64,000 bases of DNA from Massilia aquatica (GTDB lineage Bacteria; Pseudomonadota; Gammaproteobacteria; Burkholderiales; Burkholderiaceae_D): positions 62,001-126,000 of the forward strand of contig NZ_VVIW01000004.1 in NCBI RefSeq assembly GCF_011682045.1. The letters are read 5' to 3'. The notes beneath the pieces were generated by a model. The model worked only from the letters and a program-made list of their open reading frames with translations. It was not told where the DNA came from and did no database searches. The position numbers and the translations under genes are program-made. Positions 31,967-41,629 of the stretch are shown one piece after another. The stretch's first letter is position 1; the number at the start of each line of letters is the position of its first letter.

Positions 31967-34900
31967 ATGCCAGTAACAACCACCACGAGCAGCATCGCAA
32001 ACCTCCAGCTCAGCGCCGTACTGAACGGCACAACCGGCAACGACACGCTCAACGGCAGCGCCGATGACGACACCTTGAACGGCCTGTCCGGCAACGACCA
32101 ACTGTTCGGCCTCGATGGCGACGACATCCTGCATGGCGGCACGGGCAGCGACATCCTCAACGGCGGTCTGGGTAACGACAGCTACCTGTTCGGCCGTGGC
32201 GACGGGCGCGACATCGTGTACATGTCCGATGTGCGGCCGATGGGCGAAGTCAACACCCTGCGCCTGAAGGAAGGCGTACTGCCGTCCGACCTGGCGTTCG
32301 ACATGAGCGGTACTTCCCTGCTGATCAATATCGGCAGCTACGACCAGTTCCGGGTCGATGGTTTCCTGTATGGAGATAACACCAGCAACAGCGCCAACCC
32401 GCTGCAACAGATTATCTTCGCCGACGGCAACACCTGGAACCTTCCCGAGATCCAGGCCAGGCTGTATGCCGGCACCAAGGGGGCCGACGTGCGCAGCGGC
32501 ACCTATCTGGCCGATGCGATCGGCGGCCTGGCCGGCAACGACCTGCTCGACGGCAAAGACGGCGACGACACCATCGATGGCGGCGCCGATGCGGATACCC
32601 TGATTGGCGGGCTCGGCAACGACGTACTGTCGGGCGGCGCCGGCTACGATAGCCTGACTGGCAACGAAGGCAACGACAAGCTCGACGGCGGCGCCAGCGA
32701 GGACCGGCTCGATGGCGGACAAGGCAGCGATACGCTCGACGGCGGCGCCAGCAACGACACCTTGCTCGGCGGTCTCGGCAACGACCTGCTGCTGGGCGGC
32801 GCCGGGAACGACGATCTCAAGGGCAACGACGGCGACGATACGCTCGACGGCGGCAGCGATAGCGACATCCTGGCGGGCGGCTTCGGGAACGACGTGTATA
32901 TGTTCGGCAGGGGCGATGGCAAGGACACGATCTCGATGGGCCAGACCCTGGAAGCGGGCCGCCTGGGCACGCTCCGGTTCAAGGAGGGCGTGCTGCCGGG
33001 CGATATCGTCCTCACCGCCGCGCCAGTCGGCTACGGCGGCGTGATCGTCAAGATCCGGGACACGCTCGACCAGGTCACCATCAACGGCTTCCTGTCGCAG
33101 GATGACCCGTCGCTGCCTTACAACCCCGTACAGACCTTCAGGTTTGCCGACGGCAGCAGCTGGGACCTGGCGGCCATCCAGGCCGCGCTGTACGCCGGCA
33201 GCGCCCAGGCCGACCAGCTGCTGGGCACCGTCAAGGGCGAGCTGATCGCGGGACAGGCAGGCAACGACTGGCTCGACGGCAAGGGCGGCGACGACACCCT
33301 CGACGGCGGCTTGGGCAACGATGTCATCTTTGGCGGCCTCGGCAACGATACCTATCTGTTCGGCAAAGGCGACGGCCAGGACGAGCTGCGCCCGACCGAG
33401 GACAAGGCCGCCGGCAGACTCAATGTGCTGCAATTGAAGGCCGGCATCGTTCCGGACGACGTGAGCCTGGCCTTCAATCTGTCCGACCTGGTCATCAGCT
33501 TCAAGGGCAGCACCGACAAAGTCACGGCCGGCTTCTTTTTCAACGGCGCCGATATCAACAACGCCTTCAATCCGCTCCAGCAAATCCGCTTCGCCGACGG
33601 CACGATCTGGGACAGCGCCGCCATTCTCGCAAAACAGCTGGCCGCGACCGAGGGCAACGATAGTCTCAGCGGCGCCAGCGACGCCGACTTCATCAGCGGC
33701 CTGGGGGGCAACGACAGTCTCAACGGCTTCGGCGGCAACGATACCATCGATGGCGGCACGGGCGACGACATCGTCAATGGCGGCGCCGGCAGCGATACCT
33801 ACCTGTACGGCAAGGGCGATGGCCGGGACCGCATTACCCTTTCCAACGACGACAAGGTCGACGTACTGCAGTTCAAGCCTGGCGTGCTTCCCGGCGACGT
33901 CACGTTAGCGACCAGCAGCTACAAGGCCCTGCTGGTGTACGTGGCCGGCAGCGACGGCCTTGTCGAGATCGCGCGCTTCTTTCCCGACAACGATACTCCC
34001 AACCCGCTCAACCCGCTGCAGGAGATCCGCTTTGCCGACGGCACGTCCTGGGGCCTGGCCGCCATCGAAGCCATGCTCTACGGCGGCAGCGCGGGTGCGG
34101 ACGAACTGCTTGGCACTGTCAGCGGCAATCATATGCGCGGCTTGGACGGCAACGACATCCTGCGCGGCAACGCCGGCAACGACACCCTGGAAGGCGGCGC
34201 GGGCAACGATACGATCTACGGCGGCACCGGCAGCGACACCTATGTGTTCGGCAAGGGCGACGGCAGCGATACCATCGGCACCTCGCTGGACGAGGCACCA
34301 GGCAAAGTCGACACCTTGCGGTTCAAGGAAGGCATTGCACCGTCAGACATCGTCCTCAACAGCGACAACCTGGCGCTCAAGATCGGCATCGCGGGCACGA
34401 CCGACCAGGTGACGGTCAACGGATTTTCGGAACTCGACCCCAGTTATCACGCCTTCGTCCCGCTGCAGCAAATTGCCTTTGCGGACGGCACGCTGTGGAA
34501 TATGGCCGAGATCACTGCGCGGCTGTATGCAGGCACCGCGGGCGCCGATACGATCACCGGAGACCTGGGCAACAACGTGCTCAACGGCCAGGGCGGCAAC
34601 GACTTCATCGATGGCAAGGGTGGCAAAGACACCATCCGCGGCGGCGCCGGCGACGATGTGATCACCGGCAGCACTGGCGGCGACACGGTGCTGTTCGGCC
34701 GCGGCGACGGCAAAGATACCATGCTCTCCACCGCCGCCGATGCGGGAATCGACACGCTGCGGTTCGACGCCGACATCGGCAGCATCGACCTGCACTTCAG
34801 TGCGTCCGGCACCGCGCTGGTCATCAAGATCCGCAATAGCAGCGACCAGATCACGGTGAACGATTTTATTCAGGATGGCGTCGCCTTCCCGCGGCCAAGC

Positions 34901-35071
34901 CAGCTCGACGAGATTGCCTTTGCCAATGGCGTCGTGTGGACCACCGAGCGCATCAAGGCCGAGCTGCTGGACGACAGCAGATTCCCAGCGCCCTGGTCAG
35001 CCGACGCAGCGCCCGAGGTCGCACCGAGCGTGATCGGGATCGACACGGACGCGGCCGCGCCGATCTGGTAA
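31967..35071 (+). CDS. RTX calcium-binding repeat protein 1
   Basis: The 1034-residue acidic protein is made of RTX nonapeptides (GGxGNDxLx) alternating with beta domains of the haemolysin-type related kind. Each unit reads about [RTX block]-TYLFGKGDGxD-LRFKEGVLPxD-DQVTVNGF-NPLQQIRFADGTxW. Six such units are centred near residues 72, 310, 462, 611, 757 and 907; the second has the longest RTX run. Calcium-induced folding outside the cell is expected, with export by a type I system through an uncleaved C-terminal signal. No type I genes are in the window and no enzymatic or adhesive domain is visible. It could be an S-layer, matrix or adhesion protein. Confidence 0.87.
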   Translation: MPVTTTTSSIANLQLSAVLNGTTGNDTLNGSADDDTLNGLSGNDQLFGLDGDDILHGGTGSDILNGGLGNDSYLFGRGDGRDIVYMSDVRPMGEVNTLRLKEGVLPSDLAFDMSGTSLLINIGSYDQFRVDGFLYGDNTSNSANPLQQIIFADGNTWNLPEIQARLYAGTKGADVRSGTYLADAIGGLAGNDLLDGKDGDDTIDGGADADTLIGGLGNDVLSGGAGYDSLTGNEGNDKLDGGASEDRLDGGQGSDTLDGGASNDTLLGGLGNDLLLGGAGNDDLKGNDGDDTLDGGSDSDILAGGFGNDVYMFGRGDGKDTISMGQTLEAGRLGTLRFKEGVLPGDIVLTAAPVGYGGVIVKIRDTLDQVTINGFLSQDDPSLPYNPVQTFRFADGSSWDLAAIQAALYAGSAQADQLLGTVKGELIAGQAGNDWLDGKGGDDTLDGGLGNDVIFGGLGNDTYLFGKGDGQDELRPTEDKAAGRLNVLQLKAGIVPDDVSLAFNLSDLVISFKGSTDKVTAGFFFNGADINNAFNPLQQIRFADGTIWDSAAILAKQLAATEGNDSLSGASDADFISGLGGNDSLNGFGGNDTIDGGTGDDIVNGGAGSDTYLYGKGDGRDRITLSNDDKVDVLQFKPGVLPGDVTLATSSYKALLVYVAGSDGLVEIARFFPDNDTPNPLNPLQEIRFADGTSWGLAAIEAMLYGGSAGADELLGTVSGNHMRGLDGNDILRGNAGNDTLEGGAGNDTIYGGTGSDTYVFGKGDGSDTIGTSLDEAPGKVDTLRFKEGIAPSDIVLNSDNLALKIGIAGTTDQVTVNGFSELDPSYHAFVPLQQIAFADGTLWNMAEITARLYAGTAGADTITGDLGNNVLNGQGGNDFIDGKGGKDTIRGGAGDDVITGSTGGDTVLFGRGDGKDTMLSTAADAGIDTLRFDADIGSIDLHFSASGTALVIKIRNSSDQITVNDFIQDGVAFPRPSQLDEIAFANGVVWTTERIKAELLDDSRFPAPWSADAAPEVAPSVIGIDTDAAAPIW

Positions 35072-35081
35072 GCACCACGGG

Positions 35082-35099
35082 GCCGGCCGCGAGGCCGGC
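35082..35099. terminator. GC-rich hairpin between convergent RTX 1 and epsC
   Basis: GCCGGCC (35082-35088) pairs perfectly with GGCCGGC (35093-35099). It lies 11 bp after the RTX 1 stop and before the convergent serine acetyltransferase gene end. No T-run follows, so it may only pause polymerase from both sides. Confidence 0.4.
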
Positions 35100-35121
35100 G
35101 CCGCGGCTTGGTCGCAACGCT

Positions 35122-36045
35122 CTAGTCGCTGCGCATCTGCGCCTGCGACACCGTGCTGCCCGGCGCCACGCTGTCGGTCAGCCACACATTGCCGCCGATG
35201 GTCGAACCGGCGCCGATGGTAATCCGTCCCAGGATGGTCGCTCCCGCATAAATCACCACGTCATCCTCGACGACCGGGTGGCGCGCCACGCCCTTGATCA
35301 GGACCCCGTTCTCGTCGGCCGGGAAGCGTTTCGCGCCCAGCGTGACGGCCTGGTACAGGCGTACACGCTCGCCAATGATGGCGGTCTCGCCGATCACCAC
35401 GCCGGTGCCGTGGTCGATGAAAAAACTGGCGCCGATGCGCGCGCCCGGGTGAATGTCGATCCCAGTCAGCGAGTGGCCGATGTCCGACACCAGGCGCGCC
35501 AGGAACGGCACGCCCAGCTGGTGCAGGCGGTGCGCGAAGCGGTAATACAGGATGGCGATAGTGCCTGGGTAGCACAGCATGATCTCGGCCACCGAGGTGG
35601 CGGCCGGGTCGCCCGCCAGCGCGGCCTGCACGTCCGACACCAGCAGCGCGCGGATGTCCGGCAGCGCGGCGGCGAAGTCGCGCGTGATGGCGCTGGCCTT
35701 GTGCACCAGCTCTTCTTCGCCGGCTTCCTCCGGCTGGGCCGCGAACAGCAGGCCACGGCGCACCTGTTCGACCAGCCGGTTCAGGGTGGTGGTGAGGGTG
35801 TCGCCGACAAAGTAGTCGATGCTGTCGTCGGTCAGGTTGGGGCGTCCGTAATGGGTCGGGAACAGCGCCGCCGACAGGCCGTTCACGATCACGGTGAGCG
35901 CCTCGCGCGAGGGCAGTTCGCGCACCCGCCCGTGGTGGCGGATGTTATGCGTGGCTTCGCGCGAGACGCGCAACTGCTCGATCACGGGGCCAAGGTTCCA
36001 GTGCGGCGCGCGGCAGCTGGCAGGTTCGGGAAGGTCGTTTTTCAT
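35122..36045 (-). CDS. Serine O-acetyltransferase (EpsC/CysE type)
   Basis: The 307-residue enzyme makes O-acetylserine from serine and acetyl-CoA, the carbon acceptor for sulfide in cysteine synthesis. The N-terminal helical region is followed by the left-handed beta-helix with DIGHSLTGIDIHPGARIGAS, FFIDHGTGVVIGETAIIGER and LYQAVTLGAKRFP, which contain the catalytic His and Asp. The length fits the EpsC/NifP branch. Its location between two RTX genes and next to the sulfur-scavenging cluster suggests a shared sulfur-limitation response, and a CAAACGAAT motif lies 32-40 bp upstream of its start, as at ssuE. Confidence 0.9.
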   Translation of the reverse strand: MKNDLPEPASCRAPHWNLGPVIEQLRVSREATHNIRHHGRVRELPSREALTVIVNGLSAALFPTHYGRPNLTDDSIDYFVGDTLTTTLNRLVEQVRRGLLFAAQPEEAGEEELVHKASAITRDFAAALPDIRALLVSDVQAALAGDPAATSVAEIMLCYPGTIAILYYRFAHRLHQLGVPFLARLVSDIGHSLTGIDIHPGARIGASFFIDHGTGVVIGETAIIGERVRLYQAVTLGAKRFPADENGVLIKGVARHPVVEDDVVIYAGATILGRITIGAGSTIGGNVWLTDSVAPGSTVSQAQMRSD

Positions 36046-36148
36046 CAGCCGAGCCTAGCGCGAATGCGGCATAAACCAAACGAATTATTTTGCGTTTGTA
36101 TATCTGTTTCTTGCTTCAGCAGCATGTGTTACTGAAAAATATATTTTC

Positions 36149-36190
36149 CTCAAATTTGAACTTTTCTCACATTGCACAGATGATATTATT
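36149..36190 (+). promoter_or_regulatory. Promoter and palindromic operator of RTX gene 2
   Basis: CTCAAATTTGAACTTTT (36149-36165) is identical to the block before RTX gene 1. TGATATTATT (36181-36190) again begins 32 bases from its start. The start codon is 102 bp beyond. The leader also shares the GCCAGAAAGAG ribosome-site context with RTX gene 1. Confidence 0.6.
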
Positions 36191-36291
36191 TCTGCGTGCA
36201 CATAACATTAGCGTGGTAGCAAATTCACGCTGACACTGCGCATGCAAGTAGATAGCGAATCGGCACCCTTCCCCACTGCCAGAAAGAGACC

Positions 36292-39200
36292 ATGCCCCTG
36301 ATCACGAGCAATACTGCAATCAACAACCTCACCACCTCTGTCAACGGTACAAGCGGCAACGATACACTCAACGGCGGCGCAAGCGATGACGTGCTCGACG
36401 GCCTGGCCGGCAACGACGTCCTCAACGGCGGCCTGGGCAACGACAGCTACCTGTTCGGCCGCGGCGACGGGCGTGACATCGTCTACATGAACGATGTGCG
36501 CCCGCTGACCGAAGTCAATACCCTGCGCCTGAAGGAAAGCGTGCTGCCGTCGGACCTGGTGTTCGACATGAGCGGCACTTCCCTGCTGATCAACATCGCC
36601 GGTACCAGCGACCAGTTCCGGGTCGACGGTTTCTTGTACGGAAACAACACCGCCAACAGCGCCAATCCGCTGCAACAGATGATCTTCGCCGATGGCAATA
36701 CATGGAATCTTCCCGAGATCGAGCGCAAGTTGTATGCCGGCACCGCCAGTGCCGACGTGCGCGCCGGCACCTATCTGGGCGACACCATCACCGGCCTGGG
36801 CGGCAATGATCTGCTCGACGGCAAAGCTGGCAACGACACCATCGACGGCGGCGCCGGCGCCGACACCCTGATCGGCGGCCTCGGCAACGACGAATTGTCC
36901 GGCGCCACCGGCAACGACAGCCTGTCGGGCGACGACGGCGCCGATAAGCTCGACGGCGGCGCCGGCGATGACCGGCTGATTGGCGCTGTCGGAAACGACT
37001 CGCTCGATGGCGGCGCGGACAACGACCACCTGGAAGGCGGGCGCGATAACGATCTGTTGCTGGGCAACAGCGGCAACGACAAACTGTATGGCGACGATGG
37101 CAACGACACGCTCGACGGCGGCGCTGGTAACGACAGCCTCACGGGTGGCTTCGGCAAGGACGTGTATCTGTTCGGCAAAGGCGACGGCCAGGACACCATC
37201 TCGATGGGCATGACCTTTCAAACCGGCCGCCTGGGCACGCTCCAGTTCAAGGAGGGCGTCTTGCCGGGTGACGTCATCGTTACCGCCGGTCCGGCTGGCT
37301 ACGGCGGCATGGTGTTCAAGCTCAAGGATAGTCCCGACCAGGTGACAATCGAGGGTTTCCTGAACCAGAACGACCCGTCCTTGCCCTACAATCCAGTGCA
37401 GGAAGTCAAATTTGCCGACGGGACGACCTGGAACCTGGACGCCATGCAAGCTGCCCTGTATACGGGAACCAAGGATGCCGACCGCCTCGAAGGCACCGTC
37501 AAAGGCGAGCTGATCACCGGCCAGGGCGGCAACGACTGGATCGACGGCAAAGGCGGCGACGACACCATCGATGGCGGCCTGGGCAATGACATCATTCATG
37601 GCGGCCTCGGCAACGACACCTATCTGTTCGGCAAAGGCGACGGACAGGATGAGATTCGCGTGACGGACGATGCCACGCCAGGCAAGCTCAATACCCTGCA
37701 ATTGAAGGCTGGCATCGCCGCTGGCGACGTGGCCCTCAGCCGCTACCTGTCCGACCTGATCGTTAGCATCAAGGGAAGCACCGACAAGGTGACGGTCAGC
37801 TTTTTCCTCAATGGCGACGATATCGGCAATTCCTTCAATCCGCTGCAGCAAATCCGCTTCGACGACGGCACGGCGTGGGATGCCGCGACGATCGTCGCCA
37901 AGCTGAACGCCACCAGCGACGCCAACGACACCATCGGCGGCACCAGCGGCGCCGACCTGATCAATGGGCTCGGTGGCGCCGACAAGCTCGAGGGCCGCGG
38001 CGGCAACGACACGCTTGATGGCGGGAGCGGCAACGACACCCTCAACGGCGGTGCCGGCGACGATACCTTCCTGTTCGGCAAAGGCGATGGCCAGGACGAC
38101 ATCACCGTCTACAACGGCGGCGGCGTCGACACGCTGCAGTTCAAGCAAGGCGTGCTGCCGGGCGACGTGCTGCTCGAAGCATCGCCCTACAGCGCGCTGC
38201 TGGTCAAGATCAAGGGCAGCGCCGACCAGGTGAAGGTCGAGCAATTCATGCCCAATTACGATACCAGCACCGCCATCAATGCACTGCGGCAGATCCGCTT
38301 TGCCGACGGCACCACATGGGACCTGGCCAAGATCGAATCGCAGTTGTACGGCGGCAGCGCCGGCGCGGACCGCGTAGCGGGCACCGCGAATGCCAATATC
38401 ATGTTCGGTTTGGGCGGGGATGACTTCCTGGAAGGCAACGCCGGCAACGATACCATCGATGGCGGTTTGGGCAACGACACGATCAAAGGCGGTGGCGACA
38501 GCGATACCTATCTGTTCGGCCGCGGCGATGGCGCCGATACCTTGATGCCTACCTACGATTATTCCCTTGGCAAGGTCGACGTACTGCAGTTCAAGGCGGG
38601 CATTGCACCAGCCGACATCACGCTGGCAACGTCGTACGACAATCTGCTCATCAAGATCGCCGGCGGCAGCGATCAGGTCCGGGTCGGGAGTTTCCTGGCC
38701 CAGGACCATACCGCCAACGACGGTAACCCGCTGCAAGAAATTCGCTTTGCCGACGGCACCGTATGGAACCTGGCCAAGATGGAAAGCGTACTGTACGCCG
38801 GTACCAACGGGGCTGAGGAGATCCGAGGCACCATCAAGGCCGACCTTATCAGCGGCCAAGGCGGCAACGATGCGATCGACGGCAAGGCCGGCAACGACAC
38901 GATCCGGGGCGGCGCTGGCGACGACCAGCTCATCGGTGGCAGCGGCAACGACACTTACCTGTTCGGCAAGGGCGATGGCCAGGACATCCTGTCCGGGAAC
39001 AACAGCACGCCACTGGGCGACATCGACACCCTGCAATTCGACGCCGGCATCGCCGGCGCCGATCTGCAACTGGGCAAGTCGGGCACCAGCCTGGTGATCA
39101 GGATTGCGGGCGGCACCGACCAGCTGACGGTCGTCAACTTCCTGTCGCAAGCGGGCACGCCGAATCCGGCCAATCCGCTGCAAGAGATCACCTTCGCCGA

Positions 39201-39345
39201 TGGCGTGAGCTGGGATATGGCCAGGATCAACGCCGAATTGCTGGCCGACAGCACGCCGGCATCGGCGTCGGTGTCGTTCGCCAGCATGGCGGCGCCCGAA
39301 CTGGACATCGGCCTGGTCGGCATCGCCGTGCCGCTCGTGATGTAA
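36292..39345 (+). CDS. RTX calcium-binding repeat protein 2
   Basis: The 1017-residue paralog of RTX protein 1 has six composite units marked by YLFGRGDGRD, VYLFGKGDGQD, TYLFGKGDGQDE, TFLFGKGDGQDD, TYLFGRGDGAD and TYLFGKGDGQDI. The first ~170 residues are almost the same as in RTX 1 (for example VLPSDL-FDMSGTSLLINI and FLYG-N-ANSANPLQQ). Its C-terminus (INAELLADSTPAS then a hydrophobic end) resembles those of the other two paralogs and may be the type I secretion signal. Regulation is probably shared with RTX 1 through the promoter at 36149-36190. Confidence 0.87.
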   Translation: MPLITSNTAINNLTTSVNGTSGNDTLNGGASDDVLDGLAGNDVLNGGLGNDSYLFGRGDGRDIVYMNDVRPLTEVNTLRLKESVLPSDLVFDMSGTSLLINIAGTSDQFRVDGFLYGNNTANSANPLQQMIFADGNTWNLPEIERKLYAGTASADVRAGTYLGDTITGLGGNDLLDGKAGNDTIDGGAGADTLIGGLGNDELSGATGNDSLSGDDGADKLDGGAGDDRLIGAVGNDSLDGGADNDHLEGGRDNDLLLGNSGNDKLYGDDGNDTLDGGAGNDSLTGGFGKDVYLFGKGDGQDTISMGMTFQTGRLGTLQFKEGVLPGDVIVTAGPAGYGGMVFKLKDSPDQVTIEGFLNQNDPSLPYNPVQEVKFADGTTWNLDAMQAALYTGTKDADRLEGTVKGELITGQGGNDWIDGKGGDDTIDGGLGNDIIHGGLGNDTYLFGKGDGQDEIRVTDDATPGKLNTLQLKAGIAAGDVALSRYLSDLIVSIKGSTDKVTVSFFLNGDDIGNSFNPLQQIRFDDGTAWDAATIVAKLNATSDANDTIGGTSGADLINGLGGADKLEGRGGNDTLDGGSGNDTLNGGAGDDTFLFGKGDGQDDITVYNGGGVDTLQFKQGVLPGDVLLEASPYSALLVKIKGSADQVKVEQFMPNYDTSTAINALRQIRFADGTTWDLAKIESQLYGGSAGADRVAGTANANIMFGLGGDDFLEGNAGNDTIDGGLGNDTIKGGGDSDTYLFGRGDGADTLMPTYDYSLGKVDVLQFKAGIAPADITLATSYDNLLIKIAGGSDQVRVGSFLAQDHTANDGNPLQEIRFADGTVWNLAKMESVLYAGTNGAEEIRGTIKADLISGQGGNDAIDGKAGNDTIRGGAGDDQLIGGSGNDTYLFGKGDGQDILSGNNSTPLGDIDTLQFDAGIAGADLQLGKSGTSLVIRIAGGTDQLTVVNFLSQAGTPNPANPLQEITFADGVSWDMARINAELLADSTPASASVSFASMAAPELDIGLVGIAVPLVM

Positions 39346-39498
39346 GCCTGGCAGAAAGCGGGCAACTGGCCGGCGCCCTGCCCTCAGTTTCCGCTGGCGC
39401 ATCCTGCGCGCAGTCGCGGGAGCGCCGATCCGGCCGGCACCCGGCATGCCGGTCGGATCGCATTCCTTCAAATTATTCAAATGTTAAGATTTCATTTC

Positions 39499-39523
39499 GA
39501 ATTAATTCCGGAGTGATATTATC
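39499..39523 (+). promoter_or_regulatory. Promoter region of RTX gene 3
   Basis: TGATATTATC (39514-39523) matches the extended -10 element of the other two RTX genes and lies about 75 bp before the start codon. The CTCAAATTTGAAC block is missing. A different palindrome, GAATTAATTC, is at 39499-39508, and TTCAAATTATTCAAAT lies further upstream. Control therefore probably differs from RTX 1 and 2. Confidence 0.45.
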
Positions 39524-39597
39524 TTAAAGTCAAGTTTCTCGAAATTGACAATGTAGATAGCCATATCGGCAAGTTCAACAATAACCCAGAAAATCAC

Positions 39598-41604
39598 ATG
39601 CATACCAACACGCGCGACGCCCTTCTTTCCGTCACCGCCGCAGCCTACCTCGGCACTGCGGGCAACGATATCCTTACCGGCAGCGACACCGACGACACAC
39701 TCGACGGCCTGGCCGGGGCCGACAAACTGACCGGACTGGGTGGCAATGACATCCTCGACGGCGGTGCCGGCAACGACACCATCGATGGCGGCCGCGGCAA
39801 CGATACCTACCTCTTCGGCCGCGGCGACGGGCGCGATATCGTGTTCGACAACGGCGTGCGCCTGCTCGGCGAGATCAACACCCTGCGCTTCAAGGCTGGC
39901 GTGCTGCCGGCCGATATCGCATTCGACATGAGCGGCACCTCCTTGCTCATCAATATAAACGGCACGAGCGACCAGTTTCGGGTCGACGGCTTTCTCTACG
40001 GCGACAGCACAAGCAACACGGCAAATCCCCTGCAACAGATCATCTTTGCCAATGGCACCACATGGGATCTGACCGCGATTACCGCGGCGCTGTACGCCGG
40101 TACGACAGGCGCAGATACGCGTAACGGCACCTACCTGAACGACAGGATCGACGGCCTGGACGGCGCCGACACGTTGCGCGGGAAAGCAGGAAACGATAGC
40201 CTGTTTGGGGGCAACGGAAATGATATGCTGCGCGGCGATGCAGGTAACGACGTTCTCGATGGCGGTACCGGCAAGGATACCCTCGATGGCGGCGAGGGCA
40301 GCGACACCTATCTGTTCGGAAAAGGCGATGGCGCAGACAGCATCACCACATACGATCGTCAAGACAGCATGATCGACACGCTCGCATTCAAGGCCGGAGT
40401 ATTACCCACTGACATCGAACTGACGACAAAGCAGCGCACATTGATCATCACGATCAAGGGAAGCGAGGATCAGTTGGCGGTCGATAATTTCGCTGGATGG
40501 GGCGATGCCACTACCTTCGCACACCCGCTGCAGAAATTCCTGTTTGCCGACGGTAGCAGCTGGGACGTGGAGGCGATCAAGGCAACGCTGTTTGCAGGAA
40601 CCGATGGCCGCGACGACCTCGAGGGCACTAACGGCAACGACCGCATGTACGGCCAGGGCGGTAGCGCCGACTTCCTCAATGGATGGGATGGCAACGACAC
40701 GCTGGAAGGCGGCGCGGGCGTCGATTGGCTCAATGGCGGGCTTGGTGACGACACGTATATTTATGGCAAGGAAGACGGCTACGATAGAATTAGTTCCAAC
40801 GCCTATGAAGAAGCCGGAGCGCTTAATACGCTGCAATTCAAAGCCGGCATTGTCCCGGCCGACATCTATCTGTCGGCCTCGGGAAGCTGGCTTGACATCA
40901 CGATCAAAGACGGCGGCATCGTTACCTCAAGCGCGTTTCTATACAAAGACAATCCGATTAACGAACGCAATCCTCTGCAGAAAATCACGTTTGCTAACGG
41001 TACAGTCTGGAATCTTGACTACATTCAGGCCAAACTCTTTGCAGGAACGGAGATCGATGACTCAGTTAATGGCACAACCGCTGCCAACACGATTACCGGC
41101 CAAGCCGGTAACGACAACCTCAACGGCAGGGAAGGCGGCGACACGCTTGAAGGCGGCATCGGAAACGATACGCTGGAAGGAGGCTTTGGTAATGACACCT
41201 ATGTATTCGGCAGGGGTGATGGCCAGGACATCATTCTCCCCTTCAATCTCAGCATCGAGCGGTTTGCCGGCAGCAGCCTGAACAGTTTCGACACACTGGC
41301 GTTCGGTATTGGCATAACGGGCAGTGACCTGGACTTGAGTACGACCGATGGATCGCTGCTCATCAAAATCGCGGGCACCAGCGACCAGATCCTGGTCAAG
41401 AACTTCATGGAGCTGGAAGTGGCGCCAATGTTCAACCCACTGCAAAAAATCTCCTTCGCCGATGGCGTGAGCTGGGATCTGGCGCGCATCAAAGCCGAGC
41501 TGCTGGCCGATACCACGCCGGTCCCGGCCAGCGCGGCGTGGCTGGAGACACCGTCGGCCCAAGTCGATGTAGCGCTGATCGGCCACGCCACGCCGCTCGC
41601 ATAA
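39598..41604 (+). CDS. RTX calcium-binding repeat protein 3
   Basis: The 668-residue shorter paralog has four composite units (TYLFGRGDGRDI, TYLFGKGDGADS, TYIYGKEDGYDR, TYVFGRGDGQDI). The first unit is closest to RTX 1 and 2. The third is degenerate (KEDG in place of KGDG) and its DNA (about 40.74-41.08 kb) is visibly richer in A/T, suggesting a different history for that part. The C-terminal IKAELLADTTPVPAS matches the other paralogs. It converges on nudB with a 25-bp gap. Confidence 0.86.
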   Translation: MHTNTRDALLSVTAAAYLGTAGNDILTGSDTDDTLDGLAGADKLTGLGGNDILDGGAGNDTIDGGRGNDTYLFGRGDGRDIVFDNGVRLLGEINTLRFKAGVLPADIAFDMSGTSLLININGTSDQFRVDGFLYGDSTSNTANPLQQIIFANGTTWDLTAITAALYAGTTGADTRNGTYLNDRIDGLDGADTLRGKAGNDSLFGGNGNDMLRGDAGNDVLDGGTGKDTLDGGEGSDTYLFGKGDGADSITTYDRQDSMIDTLAFKAGVLPTDIELTTKQRTLIITIKGSEDQLAVDNFAGWGDATTFAHPLQKFLFADGSSWDVEAIKATLFAGTDGRDDLEGTNGNDRMYGQGGSADFLNGWDGNDTLEGGAGVDWLNGGLGDDTYIYGKEDGYDRISSNAYEEAGALNTLQFKAGIVPADIYLSASGSWLDITIKDGGIVTSSAFLYKDNPINERNPLQKITFANGTVWNLDYIQAKLFAGTEIDDSVNGTTAANTITGQAGNDNLNGREGGDTLEGGIGNDTLEGGFGNDTYVFGRGDGQDIILPFNLSIERFAGSSLNSFDTLAFGIGITGSDLDLSTTDGSLLIKIAGTSDQILVKNFMELEVAPMFNPLQKISFADGVSWDLARIKAELLADTTPVPASAAWLETPSAQVDVALIGHATPLA

Positions 41605-41629
41605 GGCGCAGGCGACGCTGCCCTGCCGC

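Noticed and set aside
36208-39480. A 1090-codon open frame on the minus strand opposite RTX gene 2
   Set aside because: It is the repetitive complement of the RTX repeats, which avoid stops on both strands. No motif or ribosome site was found; the same applies to 31871-33583.
31967-41604. CRISPR-like periodic repeats
   Set aside because: The periodicity is 27 bases or about 450 bases, in frame, encoding GGxGxD nonapeptides. There are no identical direct repeats with unique spacers.
17961-41604. A genomic island with mobility genes
   Set aside because: The content looks accessory, but no integrase, transposase, tRNA border or attachment repeat was found. It is kept only as an insertion hypothesis.
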